Shown here in pieces: positions 1 through 6,197 of a stretch of DNA of 10,401 nucleotides. Position numbers and translations under genes: made by a program. The notes below the pieces were generated by a model. The model was not told the origin of the DNA and searched no databases. It worked only from the letters and a program-made list of their open reading frames with translations. The stretch comes from Chthonomonadaceae bacterium (GTDB lineage: Bacteria; Armatimonadota; Chthonomonadetes; Chthonomonadales; Chthonomonadaceae), in assembly GCA_025355115.1 (NCBI GenBank), contig JANXLO010000331.1, positions 1 through 10,401 on the forward strand, in the 5' to 3' direction. Numbering within the stretch: position 1 is the first letter of the stretch; each line of letters opens with the position of its first letter.

Positions 1-1
1 C

Positions 2-349
2 ACCTTCGGCCTCGCGCCCACGAGCCCAAAGCCGCCATCGACGCGGCGGCTCTCCACAGGCATTTCTGCATTGGATGCCATGATGCACGGCGGGATACCG
101 GAAGGCGACAGCGTCCTTGTGGCTGGCCCTTCCGGTTCGGGTAAATCCACCATTGCCACGCAGTTCATCGCGGAGGGCATCCGCAATGGGGAGCCCGTAA
201 TCGCGGCTGTCTTCGAAGAGCGCCCGGAGTGGTATGCGGAGCGAGCCGGCAAGTTTGGCCTGTATTTGATCTCGCCGCAGGTACAGGTCATGCTGACTAT
301 TCTCTATCTGCAACCACCCGACCTCTCCGTCGACGAGACGCTCCATTAG
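2..349 (+). CDS. KaiC-like RecA-fold ATPase, Walker A half (partial; truncated by in-frame stop)
   Basis: The reading frame is open from the left edge, so the true start lies outside the window. It encodes the front of a KaiC/RadA-type RecA-fold ATPase domain: an RLSTGISALDAMMHGGIP entry motif, a Walker A P-loop GPSGSGKST, then the acidic pair in VFEERPEWYAERAGKFG that in KaiC-family domains supports ATP hydrolysis. The frame stops at TAG 347-349, immediately after DLSVDETLH. In this family the helix normally runs straight on into the Walker B strand, and here it does so in the same frame after the stop. A single G-to-T change of a GAG codon would explain the TAG. Family proteins act as hexameric ATPases in circadian or signalling roles. 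A complete first RecA domain may lie upstream, but this cannot be seen. As it stands this half lacks Walker B and is probably not active alone. Confidence 0.8.
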   Translation, partial: TFGLAPTSPKPPSTRRLSTGISALDAMMHGGIPEGDSVLVAGPSGSGKSTIATQFIAEGIRNGEPVIAAVFEERPEWYAERAGKFGLYLISPQVQVMLTILYLQPPDLSVDETLH

Positions 350-820
350 GTGCTGAACGAAGTCAAGCGGCTCGGCGCGAAGCGCGTTGTGATCGATTCA
401 CTCGTGGGGTTCGAAATGGCGCTCGCGCCCGCATTTCGGCTGGACTTTCGAGAATCGCTCTACCGGATGATCGGCGCTCTGATCGGCCTTGGCGTAACCG
501 TGCTGAGCACTGTCGAGCTGCCGGAACCGTTCACAGACCTGCTCTTCAGCCCGCTCGCTATCTCTTTCCTCACTCACGACATCGTTCGGCTTCGCTGTGT
601 AGAGATCGAAGGCCAGCTTCGCAAAGTGCTGACGATCATCAAAATGCGTGGAGGGAATCACAGCAAGGACATTTGCGAATATCAGATCACTCCGGCAGGC
701 GTCGTCATCGGCTCGCGACTGCAGCAGTATCGGGGCATCGTCACCGGAATCCCCGCCCGAACAGGCCCTCTCGAAGGGCAGACAGAGCCGTCTTCGCGTC
801 AGGCGCACACGCAGGAATAG
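350..820 (+). CDS. KaiC-like RecA-fold ATPase, Walker B half (downstream fragment of the split gene)
   Basis: This continues the upstream KaiC-like frame without a shift. A GTG directly follows the TAG (bases 347-352 read TAGGTG), so translation could restart here, but no good ribosome binding site precedes it. The product starts VLNEVKRLGAKR, then Walker B RVVIDSLVGFE, then the KaiC-type core through LSTVELPEPF, a THDIVRLRCVEIEGQ segment, KMRGGNHSKDI and a C-terminal tail. Where cyanobacterial KaiC carries its autophosphorylated Ser-Thr pair, my by-eye alignment gives Ser-Phe in AISFLTHD, so the clock-type phosphorylation cycle is probably not conserved. This is an inference from memory of KaiC. 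The stop is TAG at 818-820, only 9 bases before the first possible kinase start, which suggests an operon. Either this is a pseudogene remnant or the two halves are made separately; a sequencing error is also possible. Confidence 0.75.
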   Translation: MLNEVKRLGAKRVVIDSLVGFEMALAPAFRLDFRESLYRMIGALIGLGVTVLSTVELPEPFTDLLFSPLAISFLTHDIVRLRCVEIEGQLRKVLTIIKMRGGNHSKDICEYQITPAGVVIGSRLQQYRGIVTGIPARTGPLEGQTEPSSRQAHTQE

Positions 821-829
821 GCAAAGCTA

Positions 830-1954
830 ATGAGGGCTCCCAACGAGGGCATTTCTGAGATGACGAAAGCGACTGAGGATGCCTCCGAGGCTGAGAACGC
901 CAGCCTCGCTCGCGTCTGGCACAGCCTGACCGAAGCTTCGCCACTGCCGCTGATCGCGCTTGAAGGGCCAACACACGAAGTGCGTCATGTCAATTCTGCC
1001 TTCTGCCGTCTCGTCGGATCCACGAAAGAGAATCTAATCGGGAATAGCTTCGCTCTCGCCGTGCCCGAGGACTCGGAAAATGGCTGCCTGGCTCTGATCG
1101 AGAGGACTTTCGCCACAGGCGAGGCATGCAGTCTCGCGGATCAGAGACATACGCATTCGGGCTCCTCTCCCATCTACTGGTCCTACTCCTCCTGGGCGAT
1201 TCTCGGGGCCGACGATCTGCCAGTTGGCGGAATGCTTCAGGTGACGGATATGACGGAGCAGATTCTCACACGCCAGGAGCTCCAAGTCTTCAATCAATCC
1301 CTTTTGCTCTCCGGGCTTCAACATCAGGAGCTGACGGAAGCGGCTGACGCGGGAATGCAGAGACTGCGACGCTCCGTTCGTGAAATAGACCACCGTGCCA
1401 AGAACAATTTGCAGATCATTGCAGCTCTGCTCGATATGCACATCATGGACAGCCCGGAAACGGTATCCGTGACAGAACTTGTGCAGCTTCAACAGTGCAT
1501 CCAGACGGTCGCCTCCCTCCATGAGCTCCTTACCCAGACCGACGACGATGAGTCGAAGACGGGCACCATTTCCGCGAAGACTATGCTTGAGAAGCTGCTG
1601 CCGATGTGGCAGAGGCTCGTCGGAACCAGTGGCTTTCGCTGGCGCGCGGATGATCTGGTGCTGCCCGTCCGGAAGGGAATGTCGCTCGCGCTCCTCATAA
1701 ACGAGCTTGTCACCAATTCGGTGAAGCAGGGCGGCAAAGAGGTGGAGTTGAGTCTGGCAGGCCACGACAATCTTGTGACGCTGACCGTGACCGACAATGG
1801 CCCAGGCTTCGCGCTGGACTTCGATACCTTAAAATCGGCACACTTCGGTCTGGAGTTCGTGGAAAACGTCGTCCGATTGGAGCTCAAGGGCAGAGTCACG
1901 TATTCCAATCATGGCGACGGGGCGCGCGTCACCATCACTTGCGCGATCCCCTGA
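830..1954 (+). CDS. PAS-domain sensor histidine kinase, HisKA_2 type
   Basis: This is a soluble sensor kinase with no signal peptide or membrane segment. Residues about 30-145 look like a PAS sensor domain (PLPLIALEGPTHEVRHVNSAFCRLVG, ending in a WAILGADDLPVGGMLQVTDMTE strand). A coiled linker follows, then the HisKA_2 dimerisation and phosphoacceptor helix with REIDHRAKNNLQIIAALL, where His188 is the likely phosphorylated residue. The HATPase domain (about 283-374) shows an N-box (LLINELVTNSVKQGG), a G-box DNGPGF and the HFGLEFVENVV lid segment. The His-Arg-Ala-Lys-Asn-Asn signature is typical of the HisKA_2/HWE-like kinases common in environmental bacteria. No response regulator is visible, so the partner is elsewhere. 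The alternative start ATG 860 has a GAGG 11 bases upstream and may be the real one. The close spacing to the KaiC-like gene suggests co-transcription and a shared signalling role. Confidence 0.9.
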   Translation: MRAPNEGISEMTKATEDASEAENASLARVWHSLTEASPLPLIALEGPTHEVRHVNSAFCRLVGSTKENLIGNSFALAVPEDSENGCLALIERTFATGEACSLADQRHTHSGSSPIYWSYSSWAILGADDLPVGGMLQVTDMTEQILTRQELQVFNQSLLLSGLQHQELTEAADAGMQRLRRSVREIDHRAKNNLQIIAALLDMHIMDSPETVSVTELVQLQQCIQTVASLHELLTQTDDDESKTGTISAKTMLEKLLPMWQRLVGTSGFRWRADDLVLPVRKGMSLALLINELVTNSVKQGGKEVELSLAGHDNLVTLTVTDNGPGFALDFDTLKSAHFGLEFVENVVRLELKGRVTYSNHGDGARVTITCAIP

Positions 1955-1970
1955 TTTCGCGCACTGCACT

Positions 1971-1998
1971 GGGCAGCTAAAGGTTTTTATAGCAGCCC
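1971..1998 (+). other. imperfect stem-loop between kinase and L,D-transpeptidase genes
   Basis: GGGC-A-GCTA at 1971-1979 pairs with TAGC-A-GCCC at 1990-1998 through a single A-A mismatch, around a 10-base loop. It lies 12 bases before the ribosome binding site of the next gene. No T-run follows, so it is not a typical terminator. It may affect the mRNA between the two genes or be chance. Confidence 0.25.
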
Positions 1999-2020
1999 TC
2001 GACGACTACAAGGAGTTGGA

Positions 2021-2521
2021 ATGAAGCATGTGGGTGAGTACGCGATGATCGTGGTGGACAAAACGCAGCGCACTCTGTCCCTCGTGGACTGCGGTGCGCT
2101 CGTTGCCGTTGTTCCAGTGCTTGTCGGCAAGAATGGCGGGCACAAGCAGCAGGAAGGGGATATGCGCACTCCAGAGGGCCGCAGTTTCGTGCTGCGCCTT
2201 CTGCCGGATGAGGAGGCGGTGGGAGAGGGGTACTACAAGGGCCTGCACATCTCTTACCCCGACATAGCAGATGCGGTGCGAGGCTTGAGCACAGGTCTGA
2301 TCGACGAGCCGACATGCAGGCAAATAATAGAGGACTGCAAACAGGGCAACATTCCGCCCCAAGAATCCGCGTTGGGCGGCTTCGTCGCGATCCATGCCGG
2401 TCTGGCAGACGACGAGAAGTTCGAGCGTGGCACTCTAGGTTGCGTGGTAATGCGGAACAGAGACATGGATGAGGTCTACGCCTTCGCCAAAGCAGGCATG
2501 CCAATTTTAATCTATCCGTGA
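2021..2521 (+). CDS. L,D-transpeptidase (YkuD-fold) family protein without signal peptide
   Basis: A 166-residue protein of the L,D-transpeptidase catalytic (YkuD) type. It begins directly with the domain's first strands (MIVVDKTQRTLSLVDCGALVAVVPVLVGKNGG), then shows the GDMRTPEGRS turn and YYKGLHISYP. The active site is His125 in FVAIHAGL and Cys141 in GTLGCVVMRNRDMDEVYAF, matching the family's His...Ser/Thr-x-Gly-Cys arrangement. Such enzymes normally form 3-3 cross-links or attach proteins to peptidoglycan in the envelope, using the cysteine as nucleophile. The start is well set: AAGGAG at 2010-2015 lies 5 bases before the ATG. Oddly there is no N-terminal export signal, so the protein is either exported another way or acts in the cytoplasm. 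It follows the kinase on the same strand and is closed by a terminator. Confidence 0.8.
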   Translation: MKHVGEYAMIVVDKTQRTLSLVDCGALVAVVPVLVGKNGGHKQQEGDMRTPEGRSFVLRLLPDEEAVGEGYYKGLHISYPDIADAVRGLSTGLIDEPTCRQIIEDCKQGNIPPQESALGGFVAIHAGLADDEKFERGTLGCVVMRNRDMDEVYAFAKAGMPILIYP

Positions 2522-2541
2522 AAGGGAATCGTCAAACCCAA

Positions 2542-2567
2542 CGGGAGTTAAAGACTCCTGTTTTTTT
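2542..2567 (+). terminator. intrinsic terminator after the L,D-transpeptidase gene
   Basis: CGGGAGT (2542-2548) pairs with ACTCCTG (2554-2560) around the loop TAAAG, with one G-T wobble, and seven T follow (2561-2567). An outer pair GTCAAA (2531-2536) with TTTGAC (2565-2570) could extend the helix. It lies 20 bases after the stop codon. On the minus strand the same hairpin is followed by only a weak T-rich stretch, so its use by the opposing tRNA transcript is uncertain. Confidence 0.8.
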
Positions 2568-2625
2568 GACGTCCTTTGCAGGTGTTCTGATCAATCGTGT
2601 GAAGAAGCGTGAGGGAAGAAGGAGA

Positions 2626-2697
2626 TGGGCAGTACTGGATTCGAACCAGTGACCCCCTCGGTGTGAACGAGGTGCTCTACCACTGAGCCAACCGCCC
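2626..2697 (-). tRNA. tRNA-Val (anticodon CAC)
   Basis: The minus strand folds as a 72-base cloverleaf. The acceptor GGGCGGT pairs with ACTGCCC (one G-U pair), followed by a GCTC/GAGC D stem. The anticodon stem CCTCG/CGAGG encloses loop TTCACAC, giving anticodon CAC for valine GTG codons. The T arm is ACTGG TTCGAAT CCAGT and the discriminator base is A. CCA is not encoded. It is last in the three-tRNA cluster transcribed leftwards. Confidence 0.95.
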
Positions 2698-2734
2698 GAA
2701 CCGAAGTGACCGTTGTCGATCACTCCGAAGAGGA

Positions 2735-2818
2735 TGCCGAGGACAGGACTTGAACCTGCAAGCCTTTTGAGCATACGCACCTCAAGCGTACGTGTCTACC
2801 AAATTCCACCACCTCGGC
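2735..2818 (-). tRNA. tRNA-Leu (anticodon GAG)
   Basis: This is an 84-base class II tRNA on the minus strand. The acceptor GCCGAGG pairs with CCTCGGC, with discriminator A. Anticodon stem TACGC/GCGTA carries loop TTGAGGT, giving GAG for leucine CTC/CTT codons. The long variable arm (TGCTCAAAAGGCTTGCA region) is typical of leucine tRNAs, and the T loop is TTCAAGT. CCA is not encoded. It sits between the Glu and Val tRNAs in the same transcript. Confidence 0.95.
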
Positions 2819-2849
2819 GCGAGCACTTCAGGCCGTCCGGCACGTTGCG

Positions 2850-2921
2850 TAGGGATACGGGGAATCGAACCCCGGCTTAAGGACTGAAAATCCCTCGTCC
2901 TAACCTCTAGACGATATCCCC
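2850..2921 (-). tRNA. tRNA-Glu (anticodon TTC)
   Basis: The minus strand gives GGGGATATCGTCTAGAGG at the 5' end and a T arm CGGGG TTCGATT CCCCG. Anticodon stem AGGGA/TCCTT encloses TTTTCAG, giving TTC for glutamate. Acceptor GGGGATA pairs with TATCCCT, so the first pair is G-U, which is unusual. CCA is not encoded. It is the first gene of the tRNA cluster, about 25 bases after the expected transcription start. Confidence 0.95.
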
Positions 2922-2952
2922 ACATAGACCCGACGGCCTAGATTGCAAATTT

Positions 2953-2982
2953 ATTATAATGGGGAGAGGGGTGTTTTGTCAA
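2953..2982 (-). promoter_or_regulatory. sigma70 promoter of the Glu-Leu-Val tRNA cluster
   Basis: Read on the minus strand, TTGACA (complement of 2977-2982) is followed after exactly 18 bases by TATAAT (complement of 2953-2958), both perfect consensus boxes. tRNA-Glu begins 32 bases beyond the -10 box. This is where the strong promoter of a stable-RNA operon is expected. Confidence 0.85.
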
Positions 2983-3043
2983 GAGCATCTTTCAAAGAGC
3001 AGCGGCAGCCTGATTCAGTTTTGCCGGGCGAGCGGAGTTCACG

Positions 3044-3073
3044 TTGACATGGGTTCCTGCCGCGTGTCATACT
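3044..3073 (+). promoter_or_regulatory. candidate promoter for the MFS transporter gene
   Basis: TTGACA at 3044-3049 is followed after 18 bases by CATACT at 3068-3073 (4 of 6 consensus). It would give a leader of roughly 135 bases before the MFS start at 3217. I see no other clear element in 2983-3216. The -10 box is weak, so this is tentative. Confidence 0.4.
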
Positions 3074-3216
3074 CTCGGATTGAGTCACACTGGGGCCAAG
3101 AGGGCCGGGGCCCTTGCCTGTCCGGTCACCGCCGCCTGTCTGACACTGAATTCTACTCACTATGCATCTCGTGACGCCGCGAAGCCGCCATTGCGCACCG
3201 CTCTTATATTCAGCCT

Positions 3217-4548
3217 ATGAAACGTTCACCTCTCATACTCCTCTTTGTCACGCTTTTCATCGACATGCTCGGCTTCGGCATGATTTTGCCGCTGCTCCCG
3301 ATCTATATCACGCATTACGGAGGCAAGCCCTGGATCGGCGGGGTGCTGATGGCGAGCTTTTCGTTGATGCAGTTTCTCTTCTCGCCGATATGGGGACGGG
3401 CTTCGGATAAGTACGGGCGGCGCCCGCTGATACTGCTCAGCCTGATCGGCTCCGCGCTCTCCTACTTCTTCTTCGGTATGGCGGGCAACCTCACCGTGTT
3501 GTTCGCGGCGCGGGTCGCCTGCGGCATTCTCACGGCTGCCAGCATCCCGACCGCGCAGGCCTATATCGCGGATGTAACTCCCCCGGAGAAGCGAGCGGGC
3601 GGCATGGCGATCATTGGGGCGGCATTCGGACTCGGCTTCGCGTTTGGCCCGCTGATCGGCGGCGCATTGGGGCAGTACTCACTCTTCGGTCTGTCCAAGC
3701 TCGCGACGCCCGCACTTTTCGCCTCCGCCCTGGCGATGGTTAACTTCGTGCTGGCCTATTTCCTACTGCCTGAAAGTCACCTCGACCGGTCGGCTCCGTC
3801 GACGGAGAGCAGACGCGGTCCGATGGAGGGAATGCGGAGCATCCAGGCCACTCTGCGAAGTCCGGCTCTGCGCAAGCAGATCGTCGTCTATGCGTTTGCT
3901 ACCTTTGCGTTCGCCGCCGTGGAGTCGTGCTTTTCCTGGCTGATCATCATCCGCTTCCATGACGCACTGCTGGCGGAAGTGGTGCGTGCCTGGCATGTCG
4001 GGCATCCTCTGCTCGCCATGCCGCCTGATAAGCTTCAGTCGACGCTGGAGGCGGCTCAGACTGCTGCCACGACCCGCATTTTCGGCATCGTGGGGATTAC
4101 GGTACTTTTCACGCAGCTCGCCATGATGGGCGGCTTGGGGAAAAAATTCGGAGAGAACCGCCTGGTCGTGGCCGGGACACTGATACAGGCCTTCTGCCTG
4201 CTTGGGATCGCCTTCGCTGGAAGTCTGCCTCAACTATGGGTAGCCTCCTGTCTGCTTTCGGTGGGCAGCGGAATCCTGACGCCTTCACTGAGCGCGCTCC
4301 TGCTTCAGTCCGCCAAGCCACAGGAGCGCGGCACTATCAGTGGGGCGCAGCAGAGCATGGGAAGCCTGGCTCGAATCGTCGCGCCGCCGATCAACAACTC
4401 GTTGGTGGCGATGAATACCGCCGTTCCGTTCATCTCGTCCGCGGTCCTTATGGGCGTCTCTTTTCTGCTCGCTTTGCGGCTCCGTCCCCTCGAAACCGCG
4501 CCCGCTTCAGACATGCCGGCCGGCTCGCCAGACGCAAGCGCAAAATAA
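3217..4548 (+). CDS. major facilitator superfamily transporter, TetA-like (DHA1) exporter
   Basis: This is a 443-residue inner-membrane protein of the 12-helix MFS type, closest by eye to TetA/drug-H+ antiporters. Helix 1 carries LFVTLFIDMLGFGMILPLLPIYI. Motif A follows helix 2 as GRASDKYGRRP (residues 60-70). The helix 4 region reads RVACGILTAASIPTAQAYIADVTPPEKR. The antiporter motif C is GLGFAFGPLIGG (138-149). The second half repeats a motif-A-like GLGKKFGENR (307-316) and has SVGSGILTPSLSALL. A central cytoplasmic loop spans about 187-215. An extra segment of about 40 residues (247-286) after the likely seventh helix is not typical for TetA-like proteins. The substrate cannot be told; export of small organic compounds driven by protons is the family role. 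No ribosome binding site is obvious before the ATG, though the N-terminus fits the family well. Confidence 0.9.
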   Translation: MKRSPLILLFVTLFIDMLGFGMILPLLPIYITHYGGKPWIGGVLMASFSLMQFLFSPIWGRASDKYGRRPLILLSLIGSALSYFFFGMAGNLTVLFAARVACGILTAASIPTAQAYIADVTPPEKRAGGMAIIGAAFGLGFAFGPLIGGALGQYSLFGLSKLATPALFASALAMVNFVLAYFLLPESHLDRSAPSTESRRGPMEGMRSIQATLRSPALRKQIVVYAFATFAFAAVESCFSWLIIIRFHDALLAEVVRAWHVGHPLLAMPPDKLQSTLEAAQTAATTRIFGIVGITVLFTQLAMMGGLGKKFGENRLVVAGTLIQAFCLLGIAFAGSLPQLWVASCLLSVGSGILTPSLSALLLQSAKPQERGTISGAQQSMGSLARIVAPPINNSLVAMNTAVPFISSAVLMGVSFLLALRLRPLETAPASDMPAGSPDASAK

Positions 4549-4773
4549 ATTCTCGCTTGCCTGCCGAATCGGGAACAAACCGGGAAGCAATTTCGTCTTT
4601 GCATTGTGGCAGCATTATCCTCACTCGCATGGTTGCCGCCGATGCTGGTGCATAGATCGGTTCCATGCTGCTATCGTTAGGTGCGGCATACTGAAGACGA
4701 TGGCCTAATTCACGCAGAGGTCCGGTAATACCCAAGACGGCCCGGAGCTCTCTATCACAGGAGAACAGATACA

Positions 4774-5106
4774 ATGGCAGGCAACACCACCAAGGCGAGC
4801 AAAGAGACACCTGTTCAGGCCACCGCCGAGACGGAGACCACCGCGCAGCACACGACCGGTCGAGGCTGGCACGGAGACCCCGAAGGCCACGCAGCTGCGG
4901 GACGCAAGGGAGGCCGGAAGGTCTCGGAAGATCGAAGCCATATGGCAACGATCGGCAAGAAGGGCGGCTCCAAAGTCGCGCAGGATCGCGGACACATGGC
5001 AGAGATCGGTCGACGCGGCGGCTCCAAGGTCGCGCAGAACCGTGAGCACATGGCCGCCATCGGCAAAAAAGGCGGAGAGAGCCGCGAGCATCGCGAAACC
5101 AAGTAA
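4774..5106 (+). CDS. KGG-repeat stress-induced protein
   Basis: This is a small, hydrophilic, very basic and glycine-rich protein of 110 residues. After a Thr/Ala-rich N-terminal 30 residues and a GWHGDPEGH linker it has four copies of a short unit containing Gly-x-Lys/Arg-x-Gly-Gly: AGRKGGRKV (42-50), IGKKGGSKV (60-68), IGRRGGSKV (78-86) and IGKKGGESR (96-104). This is the stress-induced KGG repeat family, to which E. coli general stress protein YciG belongs. The molecular role is not established, and nucleic-acid or desiccation protection is only suggested by its composition. AGGAG at 4759-4763 lies 10 bases before the ATG. The gene stands alone between the MFS gene and a strong stem-loop. 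I recognise no convincing promoter in the 225 bases before it, so an alternative sigma factor is possible. Confidence 0.9.
   Translation: MAGNTTKASKETPVQATAETETTAQHTTGRGWHGDPEGHAAAGRKGGRKVSEDRSHMATIGKKGGSKVAQDRGHMAEIGRRGGSKVAQNREHMAAIGKKGGESREHRETK
4888..5091 (+). repeat. tandem repeats encoding KGG units
   Basis: The coding repeats start at about 4888, 4939, 4993 and 5047; the middle two are exactly 54 bases (18 codons). Each full unit encodes His-Met-Ala-x-Ile-Gly-(Lys/Arg)2-Gly-Gly followed by Ser-Lys-Val-Ala-Gln-(Asp/Asn)-Arg. The first copy is the most diverged and the last is truncated. The DNA identity between copies 2 and 3 is high, which points to internal duplication. Confidence 0.85.
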
Positions 5107-5136
5107 ACGATGACCTCGAGTGGTTTACAGCTTCGA

Positions 5137-5167
5137 CAGTGGCCTCGCTTCCTGAGCGAGGCCACTG
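5137..5167 (+). terminator. 13-bp perfect stem-loop, likely terminator after the KGG gene
   Basis: CAGTGGCCTCGCT (5137-5149) is the exact reverse complement of AGCGAGGCCACTG (5155-5167), with the loop TCCTG. It begins 30 bases after the KGG stop codon. Only a weak T content follows (CCTTGCCGCTTAAATT), so it may stabilise the 3' end or terminate inefficiently. Confidence 0.55.
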
Positions 5168-5301
5168 CCTTGCCGCTTAAATTCCCACGCGACGGCACTC
5201 CTCGCCGGTATGCTGCCATGAAAACATTTTCCTGCCAGTCCTCATATCCTCGTCTTTTTTCGGTATCATGACTGTACACTTCGCCTGAAACGGGAGACGA
5301 A

Positions 5302-6141
5302 ATGCAGTCGAAGAAATTAGCCTCCATACCGAAAGGGATCAGCATGTCGGAAATTCTTAACTCTTTGCATAGAGTCTACTCACGCATGCGAATGCGCGAA
5401 CATGAGATGCGCAGCGTTCTGATGCTCAAACTGGGGCTTCAGAAGCAGGTCTGGTCGCACGGTCTATTCGATGAGTTGCAGTATTGGGAGCGCGTACTTT
5501 CACCTGAGGCTTTGAAGGCCAACACCGATGGCTATCTCGAGCGTCTTGACCCTCAGCAGAAACTGGAGGAGCGATTCACCGAACTCATCAATGTGCCAAC
5601 CGGGGCTCCGGTGAGCATTCTGGATGTGGGAGCGGGACCGATCACTTCAATGGGCAAAGTGTGGGATGGTCACTCCGTCACCGTGGTTCCCATCGACCCC
5701 CTTGCCGAACGATACCGAGAATTGCTGGACAAAATGCACCTGACGCCCCCGGTCTACACCGTCAACGTAGAGGGCGAAAAAATAGGCGAGCACTATCCCG
5801 CCAACTCCTTCGAGTTGGCTCATTCCAGAAATGCGTTGGATCACTGCTACGACCCTATGGTGGTCATACAGCAGATGGTCGATTCCGTCAAGCCCGCATG
5901 CTTCGTCTATCTCTGGCACGTCAAGAACGTGGCGGACATGGAGCAGCACAAAGGCCTGCACCAGTGGAATTTCGACCATGTCAACGGTAAGTTCATGGTT
6001 TCGAGCGAGCAAAAGTCCTACTGCGTAAACGACGAATTGGCCGGAAAAGCGACGGTTAAATGCCACGATGATTTCTCATCGCCAGGGTTCCCCGCAGTCG
6101 TCGCGGTCATTCAGAAAAGCAGCGGCCCGGCGAACGCATAG
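5302..6141 (+). CDS. class I SAM-dependent methyltransferase
   Basis: A 279-residue protein with a Rossmann-type methyltransferase core. Motif I, the SAM-binding glycine loop, is SILDVGAGPITSMGK (105-119). The acidic residue after strand 2 is Asp132 in VVPIDPLAERYRELL. The catalytic-region strand is SFELAHSRNALDHCYDP (169-185), followed by an IQQMVDSVKP helix and FVYLWHV strand. About 100 residues precede the core, including a helical segment with WSHGLFDELQYWERVL. That N-terminal part resembles methyltransferases found near glycan or surface polysaccharide genes, but I cannot name the substrate. GGGAG at 5292-5296 sits 5 bases before ATG 5302; ATG 5344 is another option. The gene is not in an operon here: a stem-loop separates it from the KGG gene, and the next gene converges on it. 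Confidence 0.85.
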   Translation: MQSKKLASIPKGISMSEILNSLHRVYSRMRMREHEMRSVLMLKLGLQKQVWSHGLFDELQYWERVLSPEALKANTDGYLERLDPQQKLEERFTELINVPTGAPVSILDVGAGPITSMGKVWDGHSVTVVPIDPLAERYRELLDKMHLTPPVYTVNVEGEKIGEHYPANSFELAHSRNALDHCYDPMVVIQQMVDSVKPACFVYLWHVKNVADMEQHKGLHQWNFDHVNGKFMVSSEQKSYCVNDELAGKATVKCHDDFSSPGFPAVVAVIQKSSGPANA

Positions 6142-6151
6142 ACCCGTCGAT

Positions 6152-6170
6152 GACCTCCCAGGCCGAGGTC
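6152..6170. terminator. weak hairpin in the convergent gap, possible shared terminator
   Basis: GACCTC (6152-6157) pairs with GAGGTC (6165-6170) around a 7-base loop in the 56-base gap between two converging stop codons. No T-run follows on either strand. Its position is the main support. Confidence 0.25.
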
Positions 6171-6197
6171 GCTCTTCAAGTGAAGCGATACTTGGTC

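Noticed and set aside
347..349. Recoding of TAG as an amino acid in the KaiC-like gene
   Set aside because: TAG ends several other intact genes here (the methyltransferase, accB, hom, the dehydratase and the PEP-CTERM gene), and no insertion element or supporting context was seen.
229..858. Plus-strand open frame overlapping the KaiC-like gene (209 codons)
   Set aside because: It is an arginine-rich shadow of the KaiC-like frame, which has clear Walker A, acidic and Walker B motifs.
1034..1765. Minus-strand open frame across the histidine kinase (243 codons)
   Set aside because: It is antisense to a kinase with all expected motifs and has no family features of its own.
2532..2780. Minus-strand open frame over the tRNA-Val and tRNA-Leu region
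   Set aside because: The DNA is accounted for by two tRNA cloverleaves; the translation is incidental.
3190..3210. Alternative promoter just before the MFS start (TTGCGC and TATATT)
   Set aside because: The spacing is far too short for a sigma70 promoter and the start codon is only a few bases away.
4888..5091. CRISPR-like repeats
   Set aside because: The repeated units have no unique spacers, lie in frame within a coding sequence and encode a known KGG motif.
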